NCBI GenBank assembly: GCA_902539165.1
Contig: CACBHY010000004.1
Coordinates: forward strand, 1-64,000
Source of the DNA: an uncultured Pelagibacteraceae bacterium
GTDB lineage: Bacteria > Pseudomonadota > Alphaproteobacteria > Pelagibacterales > Pelagibacteraceae
Reading direction: 5' to 3'
DNA: 64,000 bases
This document shows positions 10,782 through 20,168 of the stretch, in pieces; positions within the stretch are counted from its first letter, which is position 1, and every line of letters begins with the position of its first letter. Under the pieces are notes generated by a model that worked only from the letters and a program-made list of their open reading frames with translations, was not told the origin of the DNA and searched no databases. A program made the translations under genes and the position numbers.

Positions 10782-10848
10782 ATAGGATCGTTAGATTCAA
10801 GTTAATAATGCTGGGAAATTGGGGATTTTATAGTTTATACCATAAATA

Positions 10849-11667
10849 ATGACTAAAAATTTAGATAAAGAGGGTCTAAGCTCCATAGTTAAAAACTACG
10901 ATTTATTCTACATAGATTTATGGGGAGTGATACATAATGGGATCAAGTTAAATGAGCATGCAATAACTACACTAAAAGAACTAAAAAAAAATAATAAAAA
11001 TTTTGTACTTTTAACAAATGCTCCAAGGCCAAATGAAGTTGTCAAAAGCTTTTTAGAAAAAATGGGAATGTCTGAAGATTTAAGAAATCATGTTTTTACT
11101 TCTGGAGAGGCTGCTCTAAGTTATTTGAAAAAAACTTATGTATCCAAAAATTTTTTTCACATAGGTCCCCCACGGGATTTTGATTTATTCAATACCTTTA
11201 AGAGCAATAAATCAACTGATCTAGATGAAAGTGATTATTTATTGTGCACTGGGTTATTTGATGAACATGATAAAGATTTAAATTATTATAAAAACTTACT
11301 TACAACTCATACTAAAAAAAAAATGATTTGTACTAATCCCGATTTGATTGTTGATCGAGGTTCTACAAGGGAGTTGTGTGCAGGATCAGTGGCAATGGTT
11401 TTCGAAAAAATGGGTGGAGATGTTATTTACTTTGGCAAACCTCACCCAGAGGTTTATAATCAATCCATAAATAACACTGATAAAAAAGTTTTAGCTATAG
11501 GAGATAATTTAAATACTGATATTAAGGGTGCAAACTTATTAAATTACGACTCACTTCTAGTTTGTAATGGTGTTCACAAACAAGAAATTAGGGACAAAGG
11601 TATTTCTGAGGTTTCAAAAGAATATGAAACAATAGTAAATTTCACACAAACATATCTTAAATGGTAA
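10849..11667 (+). CDS. HAD superfamily subfamily IIA hydrolase (TIGR01459-like)
   Basis: 272 residues. HAD motif I is DLWGVIHNG (about residues 24-32), motif II LLTNAPRP, and the C-terminal motif GKPHPEVY ... AIGDNLNTDIKGAN supplies the Lys and acidic metal ligands. The IIA cap lies between motifs II and III, as in NagD-type phosphatases. The substrate is unknown, probably a small phosphorylated metabolite. It overlaps ribF by 7 nt, and in alphaproteobacteria this HAD family often sits next to ribF, which hints at a link to flavin or nucleotide phosphates. Confidence 0.85.
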   Translation: MTKNLDKEGLSSIVKNYDLFYIDLWGVIHNGIKLNEHAITTLKELKKNNKNFVLLTNAPRPNEVVKSFLEKMGMSEDLRNHVFTSGEAALSYLKKTYVSKNFFHIGPPRDFDLFNTFKSNKSTDLDESDYLLCTGLFDEHDKDLNYYKNLLTTHTKKKMICTNPDLIVDRGSTRELCAGSVAMVFEKMGGDVIYFGKPHPEVYNQSINNTDKKVLAIGDNLNTDIKGANLLNYDSLLVCNGVHKQEIRDKGISEVSKEYETIVNFTQTYLKW

Positions 11668-12584
11668 GACAATATAAAAATTTTAATATAAAAAAAAGTG
11701 ATCAAGGCTCAATAATTCTAATTGGGAATTTTGACGGAATTCATTTAGGTCATCAAAAATTATTTAAATTAGCACAATTCTATAAGAAAAAGTACAAGGC
11801 GAAAATTGGAGTAATTAATTTTGATCCACTGCCAAAAATGTTTTTTAATAAATATTTACAAAATTTCAGAATTACAAGTACTAGTCAGAAAATTAAATTG
11901 CTTGGGTCGCTTAATGTTGACTTTGTTATAACAAAAAAATTCGACAAAAATTTTTCTAAAATAAAATCAACTAATTTTATAAAAGATATTTTAAATAAAA
12001 AATTAAAATCTAAATTTATATTTGTCAGCAACAATTTTAGATTTGGAAACAAAAGACAAGGTGATGTCCAATCTTTAATAGAAAGCGAAAAAAAATTTCA
12101 TTTCAAAGTAATTAAGCCAAAACCATTAATTAAATATAAAAAAATAGTTTCATCCTCTCTAATCAGAAGTCTTTTGGAGAAAGGAAAGTTAAAGCAAGCT
12201 AATAAACTTCTTAATAGAAATTGGACAATTAATGGAATAGTTCAGAAGGGAAGGCAACTAGGAAAAAAAATTGGTTTTCCCACGTGTAATATAGATATTA
12301 AAAATTATGTCTTAGCATTACCAGGAGTTTATGCAGTTAAAGTATTACAAAAAAATAACTCAAAATATATTAAGGGCATAGCAAATCTTGGATATAGACC
12401 GACATTTAATCAAAAAAAAATATTATTAGAGGTACATTTATTTAATTTCTCTGGAAATCTTTATAATAAACTCCTATCAGTAGAGTTTTTGAAATTTATT
12501 AGAGAAGAAAAAAAATTTAAAAATGTTAATGAATTACAAGCTCAAATTAAAAAAGATTTAAAGGTTGCAAATAAAACTAGATGA
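11661..12584 (+). CDS. ribF: Bifunctional riboflavin kinase / FAD synthetase
   Basis: 307 residues. The N-terminal nucleotidyltransferase domain carries NFDGIHLGHQKLF (about residues 23-35), the HxGH-like site for adenylylation of FMN. The C-terminal flavokinase domain begins near NRNWTINGIVQKGRQLGKKI with the GFPTCNID motif, followed by GVYAVKV and the ANLGYRPTF segment. It makes FMN and then FAD for the many flavoproteins in this region. It overlaps the HAD gene upstream (7 nt) and ileS downstream (ATGA), indicating an operon. Confidence 0.96.
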   Translation: MVRQYKNFNIKKSDQGSIILIGNFDGIHLGHQKLFKLAQFYKKKYKAKIGVINFDPLPKMFFNKYLQNFRITSTSQKIKLLGSLNVDFVITKKFDKNFSKIKSTNFIKDILNKKLKSKFIFVSNNFRFGNKRQGDVQSLIESEKKFHFKVIKPKPLIKYKKIVSSSLIRSLLEKGKLKQANKLLNRNWTINGIVQKGRQLGKKIGFPTCNIDIKNYVLALPGVYAVKVLQKNNSKYIKGIANLGYRPTFNQKKILLEVHLFNFSGNLYNKLLSVEFLKFIREEKKFKNVNELQAQIKKDLKVANKTR

Positions 12585-15313
12585 GTAATTCACAGATCAA
12601 TTTACCCAAAACAGCTTTTTCAATGAAGGCAAATTTACCAACTAGAGAGCCAGAAATATTAGAATATTGGCAAAAAATTAATCTTTACAAAGAATTAAGA
12701 AATTCAAGTAAAGGAAGAGAAAAATTCGTTCTTCATGATGGACCTCCTTATGCAAATGGGAATATCCATATGGGTACTGCACTTAACAAAATTTTAAAAG
12801 ACATCATAGTTAAATTTCATCAGATGGATGGAAAAGACTCTATTTATGTTCCTGGCTGGGATTGTCATGGTTTACCAATTGAGTGGAAAATAGAAGAACA
12901 ATACAAAAAAAATAAAAAAAATAAAAATGAAGTTCCAATTGTAGAATTTAGAAAGGAATGTCGATCGTTTGCGGAAAAATGGATTGAGGTTCATAAAAGT
13001 CAATTTAAACGGCTAGGTGTTGTTGGAGATTGGGAAAATTATTATTCAACAATGAGTTTCGATGCAGAGGCCCAAATTGTACGGGAGCTAGGAAAATTTT
13101 TAAAAGAAGGAAGTCTTTATCGTGGGTTTAAACCTGTTTTATGGTCAACAGTTGAAAAAACCGCTCTAGCTGATGCTGAAGTTGAGTACCAAGATCATAA
13201 ATCAGATACAATATACACATCCTTTTCAGTTAAATCCTCTAGCTTAAAAGAAATAAATGGTAGCGAAATAATTATCTGGACAACTACACCTTGGACAATT
13301 CCAGCAAACAAAGCATTAGCTTACAACGAGTCACTTGATTATATTATCATAGGATTGAATGATGATGGTGATTATAAAAATAGGAAAATTGTTGTAGCAG
13401 AAGCACTTCTAGAGTCAGTAATTAAAGATTGCGAAATAAAAAATTATAATAAAATTAAAACATTTAAAGGAAAGGAATTTAAGGGCACAATTTGTAATCA
13501 TCCATTTTTAGATTTAGGTTTTACACATGATATTCCTATGTTAGAGGCAAGATTTGTAACAACTGAACAAGGTACAGGAATTGTACATTGTGCTCCTAGT
13601 CATGGACCTGATGATTTTAACTTATGTTTGAATAATGGTATCAAAGCAATAGAAACAGTAGATGGAGATGGTAAATATACAAAAAATGTAAAGTTGTTTG
13701 AAGGTACTCATATTTTTAAAGCCAACCCAGTAGTAATTGAAAAGCTTAAAGAACAAAAAAATTTATTATCCAATGGTGAGCTTGTCCATTCCTATCCTCA
13801 CTCATGGAGATCCAAAGCTCCGCTTGTTCATAGAGCTACACCACAGTGGTTTATTTCTATGGAAAGTCATAAATTAAGAAATAAAGCAATAAAAGCAATT
13901 AATGAGACAACTTTTTATCCGAGCAAAGGCAAAGAAAGATTAAAAGCAATGATAGAAACAAGACCAGACTGGTGTGTTTCTAGACAGAGGGTGTGGGGTG
14001 TTCCTCTTCCTATTTTTATTAATAAAAAAACAAAAGAGATTTTAGCAGATGATGAAGTTAATGAAAATATTGCTTCAATTTATGAAAAAGAAGGATCAGA
14101 TTGTTGGTTTTCAGACGATCCGCAGAGATTTTTAGGAGACAAATACAAGGCTGAAGATTATGAGAAATTAAGTGATATTGTTGAGGTTTGGTTTGATAGT
14201 GGATCCACTCATTCATTTGTATTAGAAAAAAGAACTGATTTAAAATGGCCTGCATCGATGTATTTGGAAGGATCTGATCAACACAGAGGTTGGTTCCACT
14301 CCTCTTTATTAGAATCTTGTGGTACAAGGGGAAGAGCACCGTTTGAGTCTATTTTATCCCATGGATTTGTTGTTGATGGCAAGGGTTTAAAAATGTCAAA
14401 ATCTCTGGGCAATGTAATTGCTCCAGAAGATATTTTGAAAAAATACGGAGCAGACATTTTAAGAATATGGGTAGCATCCTCTAATTACTCAGAGGATTTG
14501 AGAATTGATTATTCTATTCTTGATCAGCATTCAGATTCCTACAGGAAAATCAGAAATACTTTCAGATACTTACTAGGAAACATTAACGATAACTTTAATA
14601 TAGTAAATTTAGATGAATTAAATTTAAAGGATTTGCCTGAATTAGAACAGTTCATGCTACATAAAATTTATTCTTTAAATATTAATTTTAAAAAATACTT
14701 TACGAACTATGATTTTCATAATTTATATAAAGAGTTATTAAATTTTTGTACAGTTGATCTTTCTGCATTTTATTTTGATATTAGAAAAGACTCCTTGTAT
14801 TGTGACCCCATTAACTCGAAAAAGAGACAGTCAACTATTTTGTTACTTAATATTATTTTAAATTCATTATTAAAGTGGTTTGCACCAATTCTATCATTTA
14901 CAACAGAAGAAATTTATAGGTTATTAAATAAGAACAACAAAAGTATACATTTAGAAAAATTTTTACAGTTTCCAGAAAGCTTCAAAAATGAAAAATTAAA
15001 TAGTAAGTGGCTAGAACTATTAAAAGTAAGAAATGCTTGTAATATCAGTATAGAGGAAAAAAGAGCCAGTAAAGAGATTGGTTCAAGTTTAGAGGCAGAA
15101 TTAAAAATTCAATTAGATAGTAAGTTAGAAAATATATTGGAAAATTTCGATTTTTCAGAATTTTGTATCACATCGAAAGCAAAGGTTTCATATTTAGATA
15201 ATTCAGAAATAATTGTTCAAACAAGTAAAGCAAAAGGTACTAAATGTTCTTTGTGCTGGAAAATTACTGAGGAACCTTGTGCCAGGATCAGTTGTTCTCA
15301 AAGAACTGCATGA
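12581..15313 (+). CDS. ileS: Isoleucyl-tRNA synthetase
   Basis: 910 residues. Class I signatures: PPYANGNIHMGTALNKILKD with the HIGH-type motif as HMGT (residues 63-66) and KMSKS at about 604-608; the editing domain lies between. The C-terminus carries a compact four-Cys zinc knuckle (CSLCWKITEEPCARISC; spacing C-x2-C-x7-C-x4-C), shorter than the usual C-x2-C...C-x2-C end. It charges tRNA-Ile. It overlaps ribF by 4 nt and lspA by 4 nt, the conserved alphaproteobacterial order. Confidence 0.97.
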   Translation: MSNSQINLPKTAFSMKANLPTREPEILEYWQKINLYKELRNSSKGREKFVLHDGPPYANGNIHMGTALNKILKDIIVKFHQMDGKDSIYVPGWDCHGLPIEWKIEEQYKKNKKNKNEVPIVEFRKECRSFAEKWIEVHKSQFKRLGVVGDWENYYSTMSFDAEAQIVRELGKFLKEGSLYRGFKPVLWSTVEKTALADAEVEYQDHKSDTIYTSFSVKSSSLKEINGSEIIIWTTTPWTIPANKALAYNESLDYIIIGLNDDGDYKNRKIVVAEALLESVIKDCEIKNYNKIKTFKGKEFKGTICNHPFLDLGFTHDIPMLEARFVTTEQGTGIVHCAPSHGPDDFNLCLNNGIKAIETVDGDGKYTKNVKLFEGTHIFKANPVVIEKLKEQKNLLSNGELVHSYPHSWRSKAPLVHRATPQWFISMESHKLRNKAIKAINETTFYPSKGKERLKAMIETRPDWCVSRQRVWGVPLPIFINKKTKEILADDEVNENIASIYEKEGSDCWFSDDPQRFLGDKYKAEDYEKLSDIVEVWFDSGSTHSFVLEKRTDLKWPASMYLEGSDQHRGWFHSSLLESCGTRGRAPFESILSHGFVVDGKGLKMSKSLGNVIAPEDILKKYGADILRIWVASSNYSEDLRIDYSILDQHSDSYRKIRNTFRYLLGNINDNFNIVNLDELNLKDLPELEQFMLHKIYSLNINFKKYFTNYDFHNLYKELLNFCTVDLSAFYFDIRKDSLYCDPINSKKRQSTILLLNIILNSLLKWFAPILSFTTEEIYRLLNKNNKSIHLEKFLQFPESFKNEKLNSKWLELLKVRNACNISIEEKRASKEIGSSLEAELKIQLDSKLENILENFDFSEFCITSKAKVSYLDNSEIIVQTSKAKGTKCSLCWKITEEPCARISCSQRTA

Positions 15314-15801
15314 ATTTAAAAAACTATAACAAAAATATCTATATTGATTTTATTGTTATTTTATCAATTTTTTTATTAGATAGGATATCTAAATTATACA
15401 TAATTTATCTTGATGAAAAATTAGGTAATTCTGAAATTTATTTTTCAAAATTTTTTAATATTCAATTAATTTGGAATGATGGAATAGCTTTTGGACTTTT
15501 AGCATTTAATGAAAATATTTACTATAATGCCTTAACAGGCATAATTGTATTAGTCACATTAGTTGTTTTCTTTTTTATGATCAGAACTAAAGGTATTGAA
15601 AAGTATTGTTTTATGATGATATTAGGTGGTTCCCTAGGTAATATATTTGATCGTTTGTACTACTCAGCCGTACCAGACTTTATTGATCTTCATTATCAAA
15701 ATTTTCATTGGTTTATATTTAATGTAGCTGATATATTTATAACATCAGGAGTATTGTTATTGATATTTTTAGAATTATTCTTAAAAAAAAATATATTATG
15801 A
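15310..15801 (+). CDS. lspA: Lipoprotein signal peptidase (LspA)
   Basis: 163 residues from the ATG at 15310, which overlaps the ileS stop as ATGA; the longer upstream frame would overlap ileS further and lacks support. Four transmembrane helices. Catalytic Asp regions are visible: GGSLGNIFDRLYY and PDFIDLHYQNFHWFIFNVAD. It cleaves prolipoprotein signal peptides in the inner membrane after lipidation. The lipoprotein gene directly downstream (overlap ATGA at 15798) is a likely substrate. Confidence 0.95.
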   Translation: MNLKNYNKNIYIDFIVILSIFLLDRISKLYIIYLDEKLGNSEIYFSKFFNIQLIWNDGIAFGLLAFNENIYYNALTGIIVLVTLVVFFFMIRTKGIEKYCFMMILGGSLGNIFDRLYYSAVPDFIDLHYQNFHWFIFNVADIFITSGVLLLIFLELFLKKNIL

Positions 15802-16118
15802 AAACAACTTTTTTAATTCTTTTAATTTTAGTTTTTTTATCTGGTTGTGGTTCAGTTTCAGAGGGTTTTAAACTAAAAAAAGGAAATACAGGTGATGAAT
15901 TTTTAGTTGAAAAAAAAAACCCATTAGTTTTGCCACCCGAATTTAGCGAATTGCCCCAACCTGGGAGTACAAATATTTCAAAAGAAAATGATGAAGACTC
16001 TTTTGAGACTAAAATATTAAATAACGATAGTTTAAATCAAGAAGAAAACAGTATTACACTGTCAAATTCAACTGAAGATTTCATTTTAAAAAATATTAAA
16101 AAAAATGAAACTAACTAA
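15798..16118 (+). CDS. BamF-like (DUF3035) outer-membrane lipoprotein
   Basis: 106 residues. A short hydrophobic signal peptide ends in a lipobox (VFLSGCG, lipidated Cys about residue 17). The segment GNTGDEFLVEKKNPLVLPPE followed by FSELPQPG matches the conserved core of DUF3035, which includes BamF, a BAM-complex lipoprotein in Caulobacter. The C-terminal half is low complexity, rich in Asn, Glu and Ser. The order ileS-lspA-DUF3035 is conserved in alphaproteobacteria. Outer-membrane placement and a BAM role are inferred from the family. Confidence 0.75.
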   Translation: MKTTFLILLILVFLSGCGSVSEGFKLKKGNTGDEFLVEKKNPLVLPPEFSELPQPGSTNISKENDEDSFETKILNNDSLNQEENSITLSNSTEDFILKNIKKNETN

Positions 16119-17271
16119 TTATATTGTCTTTCAAAATTTTAAATCAAAACAAAAAGACAAAAACATACAAAAATTATTAAATAATTTACTTAATGAGGAA
16201 AATTATATTCTTAATTCCTTGAGCAAGTCATATAAAGATTCGTGGAATAAGAGAATCAAATCAAAATTAAATAAATATAAAAATATTATACTCATTGGTA
16301 TGGGCGGATCTATAATGGGTTCGAGAGCCATTTATAGTTTTCTTAGCAAAAAAATAAAAAAGAATTTTTATTTTATAGATAATTTTGAACACAACAATCT
16401 AAAAAAAATAAAAAAAATAAATAGTTTAAATCTAATTATTTCAAAATCAGGGAATACTTTAGAGACGATAGCTAATTCAAATATAATATTAGAAAGAAAT
16501 GTAAAAAATATTTTTATTACTGAAAATAAAGACAATTATTTAAGATCTTTGGCGCACCAATTAAAATCTGAAATTGTAGATCATAATAATTATATAGGTG
16601 GTAGATACTCAGTTTTATCAGAAGTAGGAATGCTTCCTGCAATGCTTATGGGCCTAGACGTAAAAAAATTTAGAAATTTAAATGAACTTATAAAAAAGCC
16701 ATCTTTTATAAAAAGTTTAATAAATAATGTTTCAAATATTTTAAGTTTAATAAAAAAAAAAAAATCTAATTCGATAATATTAAATTATGATCAAAAGTCT
16801 GAAGATTTATTTTATTGGTATCAACAATTGGTTGCAGAGAGTTTGGGAAAAAAAAGTAGCGGAATTCTTCCAATAATTTCCAAAATGCCTCAAGATAATC
16901 ATAGTTTGATGCAATCTTATTTAGATGGAACAAAAAATAGTTTTTATACGTTCTTTTTTGCAAAAGATAGGTTCTATAACAATATTAAAAATAAGGAGCT
17001 TCTTAAGACCCATCGGTATTTAAGAAGCAAAAGTTTAGGGGACATTTTATATGATCAATGTATTGCCACACAAAATGTGTTTAAGAAGAAAAAAATTCCT
17101 TTTAGAAGTTTTCTTATTGAAAAATCAGATGAAAGATCTTTGGGTGAATTGTTCTCATTTTTTATGCTTGAAACAATATTATTAGGAAAAGCACTTAAAG
17201 TTAATCCATACGATCAACCATCAGTAGAACTTATTAAAATAGAAACAAAAAAAAGATTACTGAAAAATTAA
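16105..17271 (+). CDS. pgi: Glucose-6-phosphate isomerase, short form
   Basis: 388 residues, clearly shorter than the ~450-550 usual for PGI. Two SIS-type sugar isomerase regions are visible: ILIGMGGSIMGSRAIYSF (about residues 65-82) and the ISKSGNTLETI phosphate loop, then GGRYSVLSEVGMLPAM, and the C-terminal QDNHSLMQSYLDG with the conserved His. It interconverts glucose-6-P and fructose-6-P. The start overlaps the BamF-like gene by 14 nt. Its stop is in the TTAA shared with the convergent rsmD. A PGI-like enzyme with altered substrate is possible. Confidence 0.87.
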   Translation: MKLTNYIVFQNFKSKQKDKNIQKLLNNLLNEENYILNSLSKSYKDSWNKRIKSKLNKYKNIILIGMGGSIMGSRAIYSFLSKKIKKNFYFIDNFEHNNLKKIKKINSLNLIISKSGNTLETIANSNIILERNVKNIFITENKDNYLRSLAHQLKSEIVDHNNYIGGRYSVLSEVGMLPAMLMGLDVKKFRNLNELIKKPSFIKSLINNVSNILSLIKKKKSNSIILNYDQKSEDLFYWYQQLVAESLGKKSSGILPIISKMPQDNHSLMQSYLDGTKNSFYTFFFAKDRFYNNIKNKELLKTHRYLRSKSLGDILYDQCIATQNVFKKKKIPFRSFLIEKSDERSLGELFSFFMLETILLGKALKVNPYDQPSVELIKIETKKRLLKN

Positions 17272-17828
17272 TTTCCAATAACTATTTTAGAAATTCCATA
17301 ATTTCTTGAGTCTAATATGTTAAGCTTATCAGTAATTTTCAGACTATCTCGTTTATGTCTATGAAGGATTATAATTCCATCATCTCTTAATAATTTATCA
17401 TCTTTAATTTTATCAATTAAATAATTTATTTTGTTTTCCTTATAAGGGGGATCTAAAAATATTATATCAAATTTATCTTTTAAATTTTTATCAAACCTTA
17501 AATAATCAAAACAATTTTTTTCAATAACTTGAGAGAACTTATTTGCCTCCAAAACTAATATATTTTTTTTAAGAATTTTTAAAACTTCTGAGTAATTTTC
17601 AACAAAAGTAACAAACTTTGCACCTCTAGAATAACACTCTAAACCAAATGAACCGGTTCCAGAAAATAAATCTAAAATGTTACAATTTAAAATTTGCACG
17701 TTTAATTTATTTGAATGTTCTATAAGATTAAATATTGATTCTTTAACCAAATCTCTTAAAGGTCTTGTTTTATTATCGTTAGGAATCTTAATTTTTTTAC
17801 CTTTATTTTTTCCTGCAATAATTCTCAT
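17268..17828 (-). CDS. rsmD: 16S rRNA (guanine966-N2)-methyltransferase RsmD
   Basis: 186 residues. The family's N-terminus MRIIAGKNKGKKIKIP and TRPLRDLVKESIFNLI are plain, with the SAM-binding strand ILDLFSGTGSFGLECYSRGA (about residues 50-69) and the catalytic LDPPYKEN motif (DPPY, N6/N2-amino methyltransferase type). It modifies G966 of 16S rRNA in the 30S subunit. It follows purD with a 1-nt overlap (stop of purD at 17828). Convergent with pgi. Confidence 0.95.
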   Translation of the reverse strand: MRIIAGKNKGKKIKIPNDNKTRPLRDLVKESIFNLIEHSNKLNVQILNCNILDLFSGTGSFGLECYSRGAKFVTFVENYSEVLKILKKNILVLEANKFSQVIEKNCFDYLRFDKNLKDKFDIIFLDPPYKENKINYLIDKIKDDKLLRDDGIIILHRHKRDSLKITDKLNILDSRNYGISKIVIGN

Positions 17829-19090
17829 TAATCAATAACTCTATAACCTATATCTTTTCGGTAAAATCCATCCCCCCAATTAATTTGATTAATTAAGTTA
17901 ATAATTTTATCTCTATTCTCCTTAAAGTTATTTGATTTAATTACTAAATTTAAAACCCTACCACCATTAGAATATATTTTATCACCAACCTTTTGAGTAC
18001 CTGCATGAAAAATAAATTCATTTTCTTTTAGCTTAATTTTTTCAAGGTTTTTAATTTCAATATTATTTTTATATTTATCAGGATATCCATTTGAACAAAG
18101 AACAACACATAAACTTTTATCTTTATACCATTCTAAGTTTATAGATTGTAAATTTTTATTAACACATGCATAAACTACATCGGCAAAATCGTTTTTTAGT
18201 TTAGGAATAATCGTTTGACACTCTGGATCACCCATTCTAACATTGTATTCAATTAAAAAAGGTTCATTTTTAACAATCATCAGTCCCGCATAAAGAAAAC
18301 CTTCAAATTTAGTATTTAAATCCTTCAAACCTTTGAGTGTGGGATTAATAATTTTATCAATAATTTTTTTGTTTAAATTATCGTTTTCCAACCTTGATGG
18401 AGAATATGCACCCATTCCACCAGTATTTTTACCTTTATCACCCTCTAAAACTCTTTTATGATCTTGGGCTGTTCCAAATGGATAGTAAGTTTCTCCATCA
18501 GAAATTATAAAAAAACTCATTTCTTCACCTTCTAAAAATTCCTCTATTAATACTTTTTTTGCCATTCCGAATTTTCCATTAAAAATTTCTTTGATTGATT
18601 CAATTGCCTCATTTTTATTATGACAAATATAGACACCTTTTCCTGAGGCTAAACCATCTGCCTTTATCACGATTGGTAGATTACATTGTTCCAAAAATTT
18701 TCTTGCACTTTCAGTTTCCTCAAAAATTCCAAAATCTGCAGTAGGAATATTGTATTTTTTACACAATTCTTTAGTAAAAATTTTTGAACCCTCTAATTGA
18801 GAAGCTTCTTTATTTGGTCCAAAAACTTTAATATTATTTTTATTTAAAAAATTAACTATGCCATCAACCAAAGGTTGCTCGGGGCCAATTACGACAAGAT
18901 CAACTTCATGTTGTTTTACAAATTCTTTGATTTTTTCAAAATTTTTTATGTCTACATCAAAATTTTTCGCTATTGAGGCTGTACCTGCATTTCCAGGAAT
19001 ACAAAATAATTCCTCTACTGTTGTTGATTTTTTAAAAGCATGACATAATGCATGCTCTCGTCCACCACTTCCAATGACTAAAACTTTCAT
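17828..19090 (-). CDS. purD: Phosphoribosylamine-glycine ligase (GARS)
   Basis: 420 residues, standard PurD length. N-terminal MKVLVIGSGGREHALCHAFK, the GPEQPLVDGIV segment (about residues 74-84), and the ATP-grasp core with IVIKADGLASGKGVYI and EEFLEGEEMSFFII, then EYNVRMGDPECQ with the metal-binding acidic residues. It makes glycinamide ribonucleotide in purine synthesis. Operon purD-rsmD (1-nt overlap). It starts 21 bp from the divergent DUF2093 gene. Confidence 0.97.
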   Translation of the reverse strand: MKVLVIGSGGREHALCHAFKKSTTVEELFCIPGNAGTASIAKNFDVDIKNFEKIKEFVKQHEVDLVVIGPEQPLVDGIVNFLNKNNIKVFGPNKEASQLEGSKIFTKELCKKYNIPTADFGIFEETESARKFLEQCNLPIVIKADGLASGKGVYICHNKNEAIESIKEIFNGKFGMAKKVLIEEFLEGEEMSFFIISDGETYYPFGTAQDHKRVLEGDKGKNTGGMGAYSPSRLENDNLNKKIIDKIINPTLKGLKDLNTKFEGFLYAGLMIVKNEPFLIEYNVRMGDPECQTIIPKLKNDFADVVYACVNKNLQSINLEWYKDKSLCVVLCSNGYPDKYKNNIEIKNLEKIKLKENEFIFHAGTQKVGDKIYSNGGRVLNLVIKSNNFKENRDKIINLINQINWGDGFYRKDIGYRVID

Positions 19091-19111
19091 GTAATAATAT
19101 ATAAACTAAAT

Positions 19112-19303
19112 ATGTATAAAAAATTAGCAAAATTAAAATATTTTCCGAATGATTTTAAAATAATTGAAAATGGAGATCATGTAATTTGTTCAATTAGTGG
19201 TAAAATAATTCCATTAGATAAACTCAATTATTGGAATGTAGAGCTACAGGAGCCTTATTTTTCATATGTAGAGGCTTCACAAAAAAGAGAAGCTAAAGAA
19301 TAG
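19112..19303 (+). CDS. DUF2093 family small protein
   Basis: 63 residues. The pattern AKLKYFPNDFKIIENGDHVI, then CSISGKIIPLDKLNYWNVELQEPYF, matches the conserved alphaproteobacterial DUF2093 family (COG3908), with its fixed length, 'C-x-x-x-G' and 'L-x-Y-W-x-V' features. Function unknown. Single-gene unit squeezed between divergent purD (21 bp) and the convergent acyltransferase (1 bp gap at the stops). Confidence 0.8.
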   Translation: MYKKLAKLKYFPNDFKIIENGDHVICSISGKIIPLDKLNYWNVELQEPYFSYVEASQKREAKE

Positions 19304-19304
19304 A

Positions 19305-20168
19305 TTATTTCCACCTATTATGTGTCCATATCCATTGTTCAGGGTTATTTAAAATCATTTTCTCTAATTCTTGATTAAGTTTCAGCGTAATACTTTCAAT
19401 GCTAGAATTGGAATTAAATATTAATGGATTATGATATTTAATCTTAAATCTATCATTTTCTAATCTCTCAATGTATACAGGAACAATTTTTGTGTTAAAT
19501 TTTTTTACGAATTGAGCAGGTATGGTTGTAGTTAAAGCCTCTTTACCGAAAAAATTACTTCTTATGCCCTCAGAAACTCTTTGATCAATCATTAGAGCAA
19601 TGGAGGATTTATCTTTAAAAGACTTAAGCAAATCTTTCATTCCTGAAATTCCTTTTTTAATTTGGTTTCTGCAAATATATTTTTTTCTTATACGTTCCAT
19701 TATTGGGTTTAAAAAAATATTATTTAACGGTCTATATATTGCGGTTAAATTAATACCTGATTTTTCAATTTGCATTGCCATCAACTCAAAATTATTAAAA
19801 TGTCCTGAAATAAAAATAACGGGTTCAGAACTCTCTTTAATTTCATTAATTATCTGATCATTTTCAATAAATATTTTTTTTGAAAATTCAGGTTTTTTTC
19901 TAAACTGTTTTATAAACATATATTCAGCAAATATTTTTCCATAATTTCCCCACATTTTTTTTATTATTTTGTCCCTATGTGATTTATTAATATCTTTAAA
20001 AGCATGTGATAAATTTATTTGACTAATTATATTTGATCTAAAAAAAGGCCCCATATGAGTAAAAATAAATTTTGATATTAAAAGTGATAGCTTTAATCCT
20101 AATATCTTAAATATCCCGAATAACAAAAAAAGAAAAATAAATTGAGTTAAATATTTAATATTTTTCAT
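19305..20168 (-). CDS. Late lipid A acyltransferase (LpxL/HtrB family)
   Basis: 287 residues. One N-terminal membrane helix, then the acyltransferase core with the catalytic HX4E motif in ISGHFNNFELMA (about residues 121-132), IYRPLNNIFLNPIMERIR, and SIALMIDQRVSEGIRSNFFG. It adds a secondary acyl chain to lipid A at the inner membrane; which position and acyl donor cannot be told. It overlaps lpxK by 14 nt and is the last gene of the msbA-waaA-lpxK-acyltransferase unit. Confidence 0.9.
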   Translation of the reverse strand: MKNIKYLTQFIFLFLLFGIFKILGLKLSLLISKFIFTHMGPFFRSNIISQINLSHAFKDINKSHRDKIIKKMWGNYGKIFAEYMFIKQFRKKPEFSKKIFIENDQIINEIKESSEPVIFISGHFNNFELMAMQIEKSGINLTAIYRPLNNIFLNPIMERIRKKYICRNQIKKGISGMKDLLKSFKDKSSIALMIDQRVSEGIRSNFFGKEALTTTIPAQFVKKFNTKIVPVYIERLENDRFKIKYHNPLIFNSNSSIESITLKLNQELEKMILNNPEQWIWTHNRWK

